Assembly: GCA_943736015.1 (NCBI GenBank)
Contig: OX031057.1
Location: 45,222,501-45,286,500 of the forward strand
Origin: Tridacna crocea
Taxonomy: Eukaryota; Mollusca; Bivalvia; Cardiida; Cardiidae
DNA: 64,000 bases
Direction of reading: 5' to 3'
Under the pieces are notes generated by a model that saw only the letters and a list, made by a program, of their open reading frames with translations, was not told the DNA's origin and did not search any database. Below are positions 9,201 through 18,295 of the stretch, piece after piece. The translations under genes were made by a program, and so were the position numbers. Position 1 is the stretch's first letter. The number at the start of each line of letters is the position of its first letter.

Positions 9201-11504
9201 TCACTTTTATTTTGTCGTCTGTAAATGCTTTCGATTTGGACAAACCTAAAATATGGTTGTTTAGTAATGAGTTAAAGATTGAGTAGATATAAGATCAGAC
9301 TGTACAGAATAAAGAGACTAATCTTAGAAATTACACTGCTGGCTTATTCGTGTCAGATCAGCATGTAAAATGTGACATTTGGGTCTTCTTTATGTGACTA
9401 AAACAGTTACCTGTATAATAAATTGCTGTAGGCTTACACAATGACGACTTTTAACACCCTGCAAGGAGAAAGTTTTTTTAAAATTTTGTAGGGAAACGAG
9501 AAAATGCTGGTAACCAGCCAGCATTTTCTCCTTTCCCCACAATGTTTTCAACCCTGCTGGAAACAAATTTCAATTTTTGAGTTATGTTTGAACTTTCTTT
9601 TGTCGTCTGCAAGTGTTTTTAATTTGGACCAGTCTAAAATTTTGTTGTTGGTAAAGGGTTTACTCCATAAACGAAATACTAGTAGCACAGAAAAATGTCA
9701 TACCAGCAAATGCAAGAAGGAGCTTTCCAAGTGGTGGGTGAACATCAAAGAAGAAAATTTTCTTGAGGTACAGGGAAACAAACTTGGCAAAATGCAGTTC
9801 ATCAAACCTTTAGTAGGGAAAAAAAATTAATGTACATCAAATTTCAGTAAGAATTGAATTGAAGAAACTGGGTTGCTAAGCAACTCATTCCCATGGAGTA
9901 TTGCTGAAAAGAAATAAAACTGAGGTACATATTTCAACTGAATGAGAAAACAGCTTTAGTTACAGCTACATGTAATTCTTTAACTCTCAAGCAGACAGAC
10001 AGAAGATTTTAACACTCATCTACACTGAAAGTGGTCACAAACAAAAAACTTAAAGTGGGTCAAATGAAAGGATTTGTCTTTCACAGATTTTTTGCAGATC
10101 TTTCACAGATCTTTTGAATATTGTACAGGGTGTCCCTGAGTGGTGCACCATCCTGAATCTCAATAAAGGTGTTTTTGAAATGAAAAGGTGCTCTTTATGA
10201 GAACCTGGATGGTGCAAGACTTCTGGAACACACTGTATTAACACAATTTGAAAATAAATGAATGGCAATGGACTATTCAGCTTCAAAAAAAATTCATTCA
10301 CAATGATGCAATTTGTTAAATCAGTATCAGAAGGAAGTGTAGGTGTCCACAGTGGCTCAGTATATAACAAGGGATCCTGCCTAGTGTGATCTTCAAAAGC
10401 AAAGCTGCTTATGTGGGGGTGTTAAAGGGAATGATTCTATTGATCTCAAACAGGGAAGGTTAAAAAAGACTAACTTCTAACAAACTCTGGAAGTAGAATT
10501 TTACATCTATAGTAAGAAAATGTTGGTAACCAATTTCTCCTTTTCCCTTAACATCTTCTACCTTTTCAATGACAAACCCTGTTATTTAACTCTTTACCAC
10601 ACAATTCCCAATCCCAACTTTTGACGACCCTGAGAAAAAAGCCTTTTGAAAACATTGTGGGAAAGGAGAAAATGCTGGTAACCAGCATTTTCTCCTCTTC
10701 CCACAATATTTTCTACCCTTCCCAAATCCATTTTCAATTTTTCAGTCATTTTTGTTTTGTTGTCTTAACCCTTTACTCCATAGATACTCATTTCTACACA
10801 TTGCTTGTAGGAGCCTTTGGAAAACATTCTGGCAAAAGGTGAAATTGCTCGTGACGAGCAATTTCACCTTATGTTGTCACGAGCAATTTCACCTTATGTC
10901 ACAATGTTTTCTATGCTATCAAAAGGTGTCATATACACATAGGAAGCGACTTCATCCTTGCTGTTAGTTAGTGTCAATTTGAGATACCATAGAAATGCCT
11001 TATGGGGTAAAGGGTTAAAATGCTTTCAATTTGGACCAGTCTAAAACTTTGTCATTTGGTACAGAGTTAAGCTATGTTTAACATGTAGTCTGCAAATGCT
11101 TTCAATCTACCATTCAATTTCTAAAATTTCAACAGCATTGTGGATTAAGGGAAAATGCTGGTAACTAGCATTTTCTCCTTTTCCCCCAAATTTTTTGCTC
11201 CCCTACGGAACAATTTTTTGTCAACATTGTCACCTCTGATTTATAATCTCTCAATACCTTTATTTTTGGAAAGTCTAAAAGAGGTAAATGAGATGTCACT
11301 GTAGCATAACTGAAGCATTGATAAAAGTGACATACAACATGGTAATACTGGTACTTGAATGATGTCCACTTACACAACTGCCCTTGGAAGACCAATCTGC
11401 CATGTACGAGTGGCTAGAGCAATGACAAACAGCACAATTTGCATGATGTCAATTTCCATCTTAACAGTGAATGGCTTTGAGGATCGTTGTTCGCTTTCTT
11501 CATC
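2971..11504 (-). CDS. POMT1: POMT1, protein O-mannosyltransferase 1 (partial, nine exons)
   Basis: This is the N-terminal half of an ER multi-spanning mannosyltransferase that, with POMT2, transfers mannose from dolichol-phosphate-mannose to Ser/Thr of proteins such as dystroglycan. Nine exons (11374-11504, 9704-9807, 8419-8469, 7316-7462, 6028-6136, 5038-5103, 4479-4572, 3516-3671, 2971-3203) join in one frame, about 363 residues. Visible family marks in order: [15 protein letters not shown] with the acidic [77 protein letters not shown], and the first MIR domain with [10 protein letters not shown] and [18 protein letters not shown] spans an exon junction exactly as in animal POMT1. The start codon exon (before [12 protein letters not shown]) was not found, and MIR 2-3 and the C-terminal membrane segments lie off the window. 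Introns are packed with MITEs. POMT2 is less likely because the MIR and GPHD segments match POMT1 better. Confidence 0.93.
3300..3372 (+). mobile_element. MITE fragment
   Basis: Only half a hairpin (AACATTGAAGGAAAAGGAGG then AAATGCTGGTAATCAGCATG) inside a POMT1 intron. Confidence 0.55.
3516..3671 (-). CDS. POMT1: POMT1 exon ending FQASLE
   Basis: CTTTTCAG acceptor and TTGGAG|GTAACA donor, 52 whole codons. Encodes [20 protein letters not shown] then [20 protein letters not shown] and [17 protein letters not shown] (3695-3871) ends 23 bp upstream of the acceptor junction. Confidence 0.94.
3695..3871 (-). mobile_element. TTAA MITE with internal deletion
   Basis: TTAA at both ends and a perfect hairpin, but the block with GAAAGCATTTGCAGAC is missing, making it ~50 bp short. 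In a POMT1 intron. Confidence 0.88.
3966..4090 (-). mobile_element. half MITE
   Basis: Left half only, from CTCTTTACCAAATGACAAAA to GTAGAAAACATTTCGG, stopping at the hairpin. Confidence 0.7.
4184..4399 (-). mobile_element. TTAA MITE, full length
   Basis: TTAACCTGTTACCACACAAC to GGTAAAAGGTTAA with one mismatch in the hairpin (CCCC for CTCC). In a POMT1 intron, 80 bp from exon 4479-4572. Confidence 0.9.
4479..4572 (-). CDS. POMT1: POMT1 exon ([12 protein letters not shown])
   Basis: TTTTCAG acceptor and TGAT|GTGAGT donor. Encodes [20 protein letters not shown] then [12 protein letters not shown], the counterpart of GIKYMGVFTYLLVLGVAA and WNLLGD. Confidence 0.92.
5038..5103 (-). CDS. POMT1: POMT1 exon with a GC donor
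   Basis: Encodes [20 protein letters not shown] then TL. The donor reads CTAAG|GCAAGT, a GC-AG intron with otherwise perfect consensus; no GT donor in frame is nearby. Length 66 bp keeps phase 2 on both sides. Confidence 0.88.
5385..5406. repeat. poly-T tract
   Basis: A run of more than 20 T in a POMT1 intron. Confidence 0.9.
5538..5765 (-). mobile_element. TTAA MITE, hairpin decayed
   Basis: Both ends and the AAATTCAAAGCATTTGCAGA block are clear; one arm of the hairpin has been replaced by AT-rich sequence. Confidence 0.82.
6028..6136 (-). CDS. POMT1: POMT1 exon ([16 protein letters not shown])
   Basis: TTACAG acceptor, CACAG|GTAAGT donor. Encodes [20 protein letters not shown] then [16 protein letters not shown], the equivalent of [20 protein letters not shown]. 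The frame differs from the long open frames nearby; phase agrees with both neighbouring exons. Confidence 0.92.
6174..6402 (-). mobile_element. TTAA MITE, full length
   Basis: TTAACTCATTACCAAACGAC to GGTAATAGGTTAA, hairpin nearly perfect. In a POMT1 intron. Confidence 0.92.
6430..6555 (-). mobile_element. half MITE, decayed
   Basis: CCCTTTCCCAAGTGACAAAT through GGGTAAAAAACATTGTGGGA; stops within the hairpin. Confidence 0.65.
7020..7248 (-). mobile_element. TTAA MITE, full length
   Basis: Left end TTAA, right end mutated to TTGA; hairpin centre is CTGTTTACCAG, one change from the usual. In a POMT1 intron. Confidence 0.92.
7316..7462 (-). CDS. POMT1: POMT1 exon ([15 protein letters not shown])
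   Basis: Acceptor ACTTACAG|GGTACC and donor CTAG|GTAATC. Encodes [20 protein letters not shown], then [20 protein letters not shown] and LLAGTYIL. The 5' edge and its acceptor have been copied twice upstream (see 7426-7665). Confidence 0.93.
7426..7665 (-). repeat. tandem triplication of a POMT1 exon edge (~95 bp unit)
   Basis: Three head-to-tail copies start at 7426, 7521 and 7617. Each carries the first ~37 bp of exon 7316-7462, its TACAG acceptor, and adjoining intron (third copy shorter). The acceptor-like junctions fall at 7462, 7557 and 7653. Copy 3 still reads [13 protein letters not shown]; copy 2 has a stop after VQQ. The spliceosome would meet copies 3 and 2 before the true acceptor. 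Confidence 0.9.
7720..7795 (-). mobile_element. MITE end fragment
   Basis: Right arm only: GAATGTTTTCCACCAAAG, TCTTTCTCAGGACTGTGAAA, GAGGTAAGGTT. Confidence 0.6.
7943..8155 (+). mobile_element. TTAA MITE, diverged
   Basis: CTAATCCTTTGCCACACAAT to GTGCGGTAAAAGAGTTAA with a hairpin enlarged at its centre (GGTAAAAACAGC). Confidence 0.82.
8322..8356. repeat. dispersed GATCTTGATC(T/C)ACACTG palindrome arm
   Basis: CTGATCTTGATCCACACTGT is one member of a short dispersed palindrome also found near 9290, 12498, 25250, 27955, 29680, 30068, 40085, 42365, 43327 and 46872. Confidence 0.6.
8419..8469 (-). CDS. POMT1: POMT1 small exon (GFDRIGA)
   Basis: A 51-bp exon with TTACAG acceptor and CAG|GTGAGT donor. 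It encodes [17 protein letters not shown], matching the GGYDGTFLFDRIGAEY region of POMT1. Too short to show up as an open reading frame; found by phase and motif. Confidence 0.9.
9047..9275 (+). mobile_element. TTAA MITE, full length
   Basis: TTAACCCATTACCACACAAT to GTAATGAGTTAA; hairpin with a single centre change (GGTAACTAGC). In a POMT1 intron. Confidence 0.93.
9436..9661 (+). mobile_element. TTAA MITE, ends worn
   Basis: Starts near ACACAATGACGACTTTTAAC, ends GTTGGTAAAGGGTTT. A 4-bp GCCA duplication sits at the hairpin centre. It ends 40 bp from POMT1 exon 9704-9807. Confidence 0.85.
9704..9807 (-). CDS. POMT1: POMT1 exon with FDE and HPPLGK motifs
   Basis: Bounded by AAAG acceptor and CTG|GTATGA donor. 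Encodes [16 protein letters not shown] then [18 protein letters not shown]. The FDE acidic pair is in the first lumenal loop needed for catalysis in this family; HPPLGK is the conserved family signature. Confidence 0.92.
10124..10237. mobile_element. small TA-flanked MITE, mariner-like ends
   Basis: TACAGGGTGTCCCTGAG at one end is mirrored by CTTCTGGAACACACTGTA at the other. About 45-bp imperfect inverted repeats share TTGCACCATCC and GTTCTCA-type words; TA at both edges. TACAGGGTGTYCC ends are common in mariner-type elements. Confidence 0.75.
10515..10585 (+). mobile_element. MITE fragment
   Basis: GAAAATGTTGGTAACC then TTTCTCCTTTTCCCTTAACA, abutting the next copy. Confidence 0.6.
10586..11070 (+). 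mobile_element. TTAA MITE split by a second MITE
   Basis: Outer copy: TTAACTCTTTACCACACAAT to GGTACAGAGTTAA. Its right arm is interrupted after TTTTGTTGTC and resumes at AATGCTTTCAATTTGG; the interruption is the element at 10765-11018, flanked by TTAA on both sides. Confidence 0.93.
10765..11018 (+). mobile_element. TTAA MITE, subtype C, nested
   Basis: TTAACCCTTTACTCCATAGA to TATGGGGTAAAGGGTTAA. Its heart is a different palindrome, GAAATTGCTCGTGACGAGC, and one arm (CACGAGCAATTTCACCTTAT) is tandemly duplicated. The flanks show an exact 4-bp TTAA target duplication in the outer copy. Confidence 0.93.
11090..11275 (+). mobile_element. MITE, partial and decayed
   Basis: Recognisable hairpin AAAATGCTGGTAACTAGC between worn flanks; ends just before exon 11374-11504. 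Confidence 0.6.
11374..11504 (-). CDS. POMT1: POMT1 exon, first membrane segment
   Basis: Acceptor CAG precedes GATGAAGAA and the donor is TTGT|GTAAGT. It encodes [15 protein letters not shown], then a hydrophobic segment and [13 protein letters not shown], the cytosolic tail and first transmembrane helix. It begins in phase 0, so at least one upstream coding exon exists; I could not find it. Confidence 0.88.
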
Positions 11505-11572
11505 CTGTTGAGGATTAAAAGATAGAAAGGCAACAAAAGTATAGTCGTGTTTCTGCTATAAACCCTAACCAT

Positions 11573-11772
11573 TTAACTATTTACCAAACAACAGAATTTT
11601 AGACATGTCAAAATTGAAAGTAACATAAACCCGACTCAAAAATTGAAACTTCATTTTAAAAGAGCAGAAAACACTGTGGAAATAGGAGACAATGCTAGTT
11701 ACCAGCAGTGTCTCCTTTTCCGACAATGTTTTCAGAGGACTTCTTCCTCTGGGTCGTATAGATCAGGATTAA
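11573..11772 (-). mobile_element. TTAA MITE
   Basis: TTAACTATTTACCAAACAAC at the left; the right end is missing after GGGTCGTATAGATCAGG. Hairpin diverged (AGACAATGCTAGTTACC). Confidence 0.8.
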
Positions 11773-11875
11773 TACAAATGCTAACCTAGTATTATCTGAC
11801 CAATTTCTCCTTCCATCACGTTGTTTTACAAGTGCTATGCTGCAATACCATAGGTGCTCTTTACAATGATGCTTT

Positions 11876-12095
11876 TTAACCCTTTACCACACAATCCTGA
11901 GGCTTAATGACTGTGAATGAGAAGACTTTTGAAAACATTTTAGAAAGAGGAGAAATTACTGGTAAACTGCATTTGCTCCTTTTTCAAAAATGTTTATACC
12001 CAATCAAAGACAGATATAATTATTTAAGCTAAAATTCATATTTCATCTGCCAATGTTTTCATATCTGTCCAATCCACAACTTGTTGTTGGTGAAG
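11876..12095 (+). mobile_element. TTAA MITE, diverged
   Basis: TTAACCCTTTACCACACAAT at the left, GTTGTTGGTGAAG near the right; hairpin degraded. Confidence 0.8.
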
Positions 12096-13036
12096 AAATC
12101 AAATGGCTCTTCCTACCCATACTTGAACTCATGCATTTATGCACCTATACTTTATATTTGCTTCTTTTGAGCTTCAAAGCTATTATCACTAATTTTTCTT
12201 GACAATTAAGACATACTGTATTATTGAATGATGTCAACCGTTTCTCTACTTTCTGCGAGATGCCTCTATGTATAACTGAATAGAAAGTGCTTCAGAGATT
12301 CTGTTTCTGTATATTTTAATTTTTTTATAGATTTCAAGAGCTTTTTCTGTAATTTTCCTTTGAGAGCTAAATAAACTACACAGACTTACTCAATTAAAAG
12401 TAAAACCTTAATTATTGCAATGATTAAGACAAGAACATCTTGACATAAATGTGGTTGACCCTGAAGATCCAGTACAAGACTGCACATCCTAAATTTTGTC
12501 TGATCTTGATCTACACTGTCCTTTTAAGCAACTAGTAAAGACATCTACATCTTTAGTAGCAAAGATTCCATAAAAAATAACCTCTAACTGACCTTAGCAT
12601 TTTTCAACATTTCACAAGCTTTATGCCAAAGGCACAGTAAACTGACTATTCAGGCATTAACCTTTTGAGTACCAGCTACACACAACACAACTTCCTACTA
12701 AACAAAGTCTATAAGCATTTAGCACAAATAATAACAAAATAATCACAATTTCAAAGTTTATCCAGAATGTCTGTGCTAAGCCCATACTGTTGATAAAAAA
12801 AAAAATTACTGCATATTTTGTGAAGTCTCATCTTGATATGCACAGGTTGAAAAGGTAACTACATTTGTGAAAGGTGCTCTATAGGTGAATGAATATTGTA
12901 ATATCATACTTTATCTTCTTTCTTTGCCTCTCTCAACACTTCAGATTCTTTGCTCTGCTCCATTCTTTTGTTCCACTATTATCTCTACACCTATAATCAT
13001 ACACAGATACTTTCAATTTCATCCTTGGGATAGTGT

Positions 13037-13252
13037 GGACAGTTTACATAACTATCTTGTATTTAATGACTCTGGGGAAGAAAGCCTAAAAAACATTGCG
13101 GCATAAGTAAGTTTTTGATTGGTAACAAGCATTTCCTACTTTTTCCCAGAATGTTTTTTATTTTACTGCTGAAGACAAATCTCATGGTTTAAGCAAAATT
13201 AGATTGGTCATCTTCAAATGCTACATCAATTTGAATTAGGCCTAACAAAAAT
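13037..13252 (+). mobile_element. MITE, strongly decayed
   Basis: Contains ACTCTGGGGAAGAAAGCC, AACATTGCGG, GATTGGTAACAAGCATTTCC in family order. Confidence 0.6.
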
Positions 13253-13254
13253 AG

Positions 13255-13894
13255 CTGTGTTCAGGGTTTCCATTTGAGATGGGTATGGTAGGTAGGATTT
13301 TTTTTTTCTCCCAGAAACTTTTTACATGGACAATGTACCTAAATCACACCTGACAGATTTTTTTTCTTCGACTGTAGTGTAAAACCACGGCGGGGAATCA
13401 CGTGACACAACAACAAAAACAATGACCGTTATTTGAAAAAATTCCTGACTTCAGGTAAGAAAATCTTCAATAATTCCGTTAATACATGACCGATTGGAAT
13501 TTGGTTTGAAGCAGAGAAGGCGGAAGGACTCCAGGGATTTGCTTGATGTGTTAGATTTTTTAAACAACACCTGATAAAAAGTTATTGACGAGCAAATAAA
13601 TTTTTACCCTGGATAATTTGTTTGCCCGTCAATAACTTTTTTATCGGGTGTTGTTTAATAAATATAACACATCAAGCAAATCCCCAGACTCCTTTCACCT
13701 TCTCTGCTTCAAACCAAATTCCAATCGGTCACGTATTGACGGAATTATTGAAGATTTTCTTACCTGAAGTCCGGGAATTTTTTCAAATAACGGTCATTGT
13801 TGTTGTTGTTGTGTCACGTGATTCCCCGCCGTGAAAATTGTAGTGTAAAAAGTTTAGCATTTTCTAGGTAGGATAAGGAAACCCTCAACACAGA
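13255..13894. mobile_element. element with CTGTGTTSAGGGTTTCC inverted ends
   Basis: CTGTGTTCAGGGTTTCC at 13255-13271 faces its reverse complement (one change) at 13878-13894, followed on each side by a GGTAGG word. Non-coding. It carries the foldback element 13386-13833 inside it. Confidence 0.7.
13386..13833. mobile_element. long foldback (hairpin) element, ~220-bp arms
   Basis: From CACGGCGGGGAATCACGTGA the sequence runs to a centre near 13609 and returns as its reverse complement to TCACGTGATTCCCCGCCGTG. Arms are ~95% matched by eye. TGTAGTGTAAAA occurs on both flanks (13373-13384 and 13839-13850), a likely 12-bp target duplication. No coding. Confidence 0.9.
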
Positions 13895-14824
13895 TTTTTT
13901 TTAAGGCCTTGGTACAGATCTGTCATTTAATTCCATCTTCCACAATATTTTCTATCACTTCAGAGACTCATTTCACGCACATTCATAATTTAATTACAGC
14001 AAATGTCTAGGAAAGAAATATTTGTGTGACATGATATTGAGCAAGCACATCTTGGTATAAATCTGTTTTCCAGACTTGGCAAATGACTGGAAAATTTTAC
14101 CGCACATTTGGTGCCACAGGCATGAAAGTTTAGCCAAATCAGATTTTGTGGCACATGTAGCTTGAGTTGTGGCTCCAAGAGTAAGAAAAATTTGTTAAAA
14201 TCACACAACACCAAATAAAAGTAAAATCTCTTTTCCACACCATTTGATCTTGAGATAAGGCTTCAAAGTAAACTAAAATTTATTTGAATATAAAGTTATC
14301 AAGTTGCTTTACAAACAGTAAATCCTTTGTATTGGTATACTGAAGGAAAGTCGAAGACTACTGAAGAATTAGACCCAAATCTGTTGCCGGTCATGGCTAA
14401 ATACACATGTACTAACTACTTATATGCCATGTAGAATGAAGAACGAAGACATAGCTTTAGAAATTATGGATGGCAACTGATTTCCCCTACCCAACTGGTT
14501 CCCAGTATAGTGAGTATACAGGGCTTTATCCACGCATTTTGGGAAAAGGCTCTTGGCCAAAATGGGAAAAAAATCATCAACAAAATGTCAAAATTAGAAA
14601 GAAAAAATTGTTTGGAACACTTTTAACCTTACAATAACTTAAAAACAATAGGCCATATAATTTAATTATACATACACTGAAGGTCCAGAAAATTAGAATG
14701 CATTTAATGATGTAGTTGGCCATTTTTAAGGCAGGTGACGAGAGCAATTCAGAATCAGTCAGATGGAATTGGAGCCCTATAATCAAATATTTCCAATCTT
14801 AGCTGTTTAACAAAACAAAGTGAC
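13895..14824. other. gene-free stretch, nothing recognised
   Basis: AT-rich, no conserved reading frame, no clear repeat boundaries. Confidence 0.5.
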
Positions 14825-15946
14825 TATTTCCCCGACCATCGTGTACCCACTGAAGAAAATTCGTACTGCGAGGCCGACTGTCATGTATTAAAAAACTTGT
14901 TGGGTGCCCAATGGTCGTGCCCAGACTGATGAAATATCGTCTTGAAGGCATGACATACATGAGCACTATTTCCGATTTCTTCATTCAGTACATGACATGG
15001 TCGTGCCCGCACTAAGAATAGAGCCCTTACGTACACTGTGTAAATAGGTTGGGCCGAAACGCGGATTGGCATGTGAACTGGCACAGCTTAGATGGTCTCA
15101 GTGGAGCAAACGGCAATAGTCATTTTATACAGGGTGTCACAGAACAAATGCACCGGCACAGCTGGCATCCTTTTTATACGCCCAAAGGGTAGTATCATGT
15201 TATACACCCGGTTGTCCATCCGTCAATTAGTAATTTCTTGTGAGCGGAACTCCTACAGTTTCCATCGGAAGTAGATCTATAAAGTTGAAACTTGCCACAA
15301 TGAATCTCCATGATGTCTAGTTGTGCATGTGACTCTCAAAATTTGGATCGCTGTTTGTGTTCTAAAATTATCTGCCCTTGATTTCTGAGATAGACAACTT
15401 TTCTCTTTGAATTTTTGTTCAGGCAATAACTTCCAAGCTATCAAAAGCATATACTGGCAGTAAAGATACTTGTACATACAGATTTTCAATTTATATTGTG
15501 TTGTAAGGCCGCTAGCCTAGGCAGGAGGCGGTGCAAAGACATTGTGTGTTCAAGCCTTGAATCATTAATAAATTTTCTGTTCTATTTAAGATACAACTTC
15601 GAGAGAGAAAACAACAGATAAGTAAGTTTTATTTAAGCTGCCTTTTTGTCGTGTGTTCCATTGAGACTGTCTACGCTATGCCAGTTCACATGCCAGTCCG
15701 CGTATTGGCCCAACCCATTTACATGGTGTACGTAAGAGTTCGATTCTTCAGTGCGGGCATGACCATGTGATGTACTGAATGAAGAAATCGGAAATAGCGC
15801 ACAGGTCAGTCGTGCTTCCAAGACGATGTTTTATCAGTCCAGGCGAGACCGTCGGGCACCCAACAACTTTTCCTTCATTGAGTACACGACAGTCGGCCTC
15901 GCAGTATTAATTTATTTTAGTGTGTATACGACAGTCGGGCAAATAT
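14825..15946. mobile_element. long terminal-inverted-repeat element, ~285-bp arms
   Basis: Left arm 14825-15106 (ATTTCCCCGACC..., CTGCGAGGCCGACTGTC, GGTTGGGCCGAAACGCGGAT) is mirrored by the right arm 15657-15946 (ATGCCAGTTCACATGCC, CAATACGCGG mirrored, GACAGTCGGCCTCGCAG, GTCGGGCAAAT). A ~550-bp spacer between them has no coding potential. Arms diverged perhaps 15%, suggesting moderate age. Superfamily not identified. Confidence 0.85.
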
Positions 15947-16231
15947 CATCGGCCTTCAGAAAATGGCCAAACTGAAAAATACTTGAAAAGAGGCAACCTA
16001 CAGCTTGGTCGCCAGTACCGAATCACCCCCAGTAGCGGATCAATTTTAGAAAACAAATACTCTATTTCTCTTACCGTTCAAGTTAAAAATACTAGAGCAA
16101 AGTACCCTAATGTCGGCATACCCGTAATTTCGACACCCCTTACTATTTATGTAGTAAAATCTGTTTTCACTTCATCTATTAATCGCTTCATCCGACTAGA
16201 TCATGACTTCAAAATATTTTTGACGTTTTGA
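15920..16231 (+). other. open frame without recognised homology
   Basis: A 103-codon frame overlaps the right arm of the foldback element and the left end of the next element, so it is almost certainly chance. Confidence 0.3.
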
Positions 16232-17127
16232 TGAAATCTCGGCTCAAAAGGCACTCACTTTATCGGAAATTTTTGGTGCAGACCGATTTTGTTTCTTGAA
16301 AAAGTTTTTTAAAAACTAGCCGTTAACACTTTCCATAAGGACAGGGCTTTATGAAAAGTAAAGCAAAAAAATTTTTTTTCATCAATTCAATACTTGCAGT
16401 AATGAAATAGCCCTGTACTATGTTTATTATGATGATTTGATGTTTAGATTTTCTATTCGCACCTGGAATAAAATTTTAGCAGAGGTGTCGAAAATAGGAA
16501 ACAAAATTGAAAGGGGTGCCGTAATTTCGCCACCCAACTGAGAAATAATATAATAAAATTCCGCTATTAGAACAGAAGCGTCCGTATCTTTGTGGTTAAG
16601 GGTGTAGTCCACCAGGCAGACATCTTTAATACCGCCGTAGGTTCAAACCACGAATTCTGCATTTATTTTTTCAACTTTTTTTTTTAAATATCTTGGCTAC
16701 ATCCCTAGTCAAATCGAACAAATGAATGAAATTTTGTCCTCCAGCACAATTTTATCTCATTAGCAATTACGGATAAATCGAACTCGTTTACCAGCCTGAA
16801 AACTTGCAATGGTTGCTTCCCTTGTGATTGGTAAATGGCGGATAACTGTCAAAATCACATGTTTACAGTAATCTGCATCTTTTTTTTCAAAACAAAACAA
16901 GGGCGTCGAAATTACGATCCCCATATCGAAATAAAGAATCATACCCTGGGTTACGTAAATATATTGAAAATATCATACAGGAATCGCACAGGTGACAATT
17001 TGAAGCATAAAATGTGTCGGGATGTTATCGTTCTTTGTCAAGGTATGTCGAAATTAGGTCATCTACAAACGGTATCTCATATGATAAAATTTTACTGTTA
17101 ACCTGTCGAAATTTGGGTACTTTGCTC
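16095..17127. mobile_element. TA-flanked DNA element with GAGCAAAGTACCC ends
   Basis: TA+GAGCAAAGTACCC at 16093 faces GGGTACTTTGCTC+TA ending 17129. Inside, TCGAAATTA or its complement recurs (near 16121, 16487 and 16525, 16905, 17047, 17104), usually near ACCCC/GGGGT. No transposase frame is seen, so it looks non-autonomous. A tRNA-like head near 16580-16650 may be a SINE inserted in it. Confidence 0.82.
16580..16660 (+). mobile_element. possible tRNA-derived SINE head
   Basis: GTGGTTAAGGGTGTAG resembles an A box and GGTTCAAACC is a good B box, ~45 bp apart. No full tRNA cloverleaf; judged SINE-like at best. Confidence 0.4.
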
Positions 17128-17129
17128 TA

Positions 17130-18290
17130 TTCTCGATTTTTTTCTTTTTTCTCTTACATTACGCACGTGCGTGGTGTGTGTACTTGAAGTTACACCTATG
17201 GATACCTTTGGAATTTTGGGAAACTATAAGCAAAACTAACCGATCCCATGGCGATTTTAACTGTGAAGTCGTGTTGTCGATCTTAACTTAAGACTTAAGT
17301 TACGAATCATTTTACAACAAATTACGGTTACAAAATCTCTCCCCTACAGATTATCGAACCCTACTCTCCCTTATGAAAACCGGGCTACTTCTTGCTACAT
17401 TCCACTTTACCTTAAAAACAAACGATACCGCAATTCTTTAGTAACTCAAGGAAACTCTTAATCCAAAATCCAAATAATTCATGGCGGAATTGCTAATAAG
17501 GGAGACAACTTTTGTAGTATTAATCGTACCATTACTTTTTCGAGAGAAACTGTCTATCTGTCAATCTTTTTGGTGAAGAAATATGATAAGAACTAATAAG
17601 CTGTATGTTTAGGTATGAAACACTAAACTGTAGTTTAATTTGTGTGATCTATCTTTTTTTCATTTGGTACAGACAGATTAACTGAAATAATTTATAGTTT
17701 CTGTTAGTGACCACGACTTAGTGCCCATGCACCATCAGTGGGAAAGTAATCCTTCGGTAATCATTTCGCCCAAAATAGTTTACCCTTGATGGTTTCCCAC
17801 TGATTGTTTTGTCCCAACTGATCGTTTTACCTCCCTGTTTTTTTTCCTAGAGAAGTTTATCCCCGTAAAACTAAGGTAAAACTATTTTGCGGGTCCCTAT
17901 TTTGCACACTAGAAGCTTGTAAATTTGGCCCTGTTGTCAGTGTATTTTATCTTTCTCAGCCATTTCTTGTCGACATTATTGAAGGAGCTTAACTACTTAA
18001 CTGGTAAAGTTTCTGGTGAGATAATGAAAAGACATTTACTTTTGTATGGAATACATGTTTTTACACCTCACCATTAATTGCTTAAATTTTTTTAACTTTG
18101 TGTGATTAATGAGTCAAACTAAATCCACAAGGTGATAAACGGTTTTGATCAACACATGTACAATCCTTCAGTTCATTTTATTAGAAGGAAGCACAAAAAG
18201 CCCACATTGATTTGGTAAAAAGATATATTTTGTTTCTCCACATTTACTATTTTCGGAAAATTGATGTCATAATTTACATTTTCATCCATG
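17130..18290. other. gene-free stretch, nothing recognised
   Basis: Plain AT-rich DNA; no supported exon or repeat boundary. Confidence 0.5.
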
Positions 18291-18295
18291 GTACT

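Larger units (their letters stand above)
11505..13254. other. upstream of the first recognised POMT1 exon; no exon seen
   Basis: The missing first POMT1 exon should lie here or further up, but no ATG-bearing segment with a phase-0 donor could be supported. The stretch holds MITEs at 11573, 11876 and 13037 and otherwise plain AT-rich DNA. Confidence 0.5.

Noticed and set aside
11165-11395. Frame [20 protein letters not shown] as a gene
   Set aside because: It reads through the POMT1 donor in another frame into a MITE.
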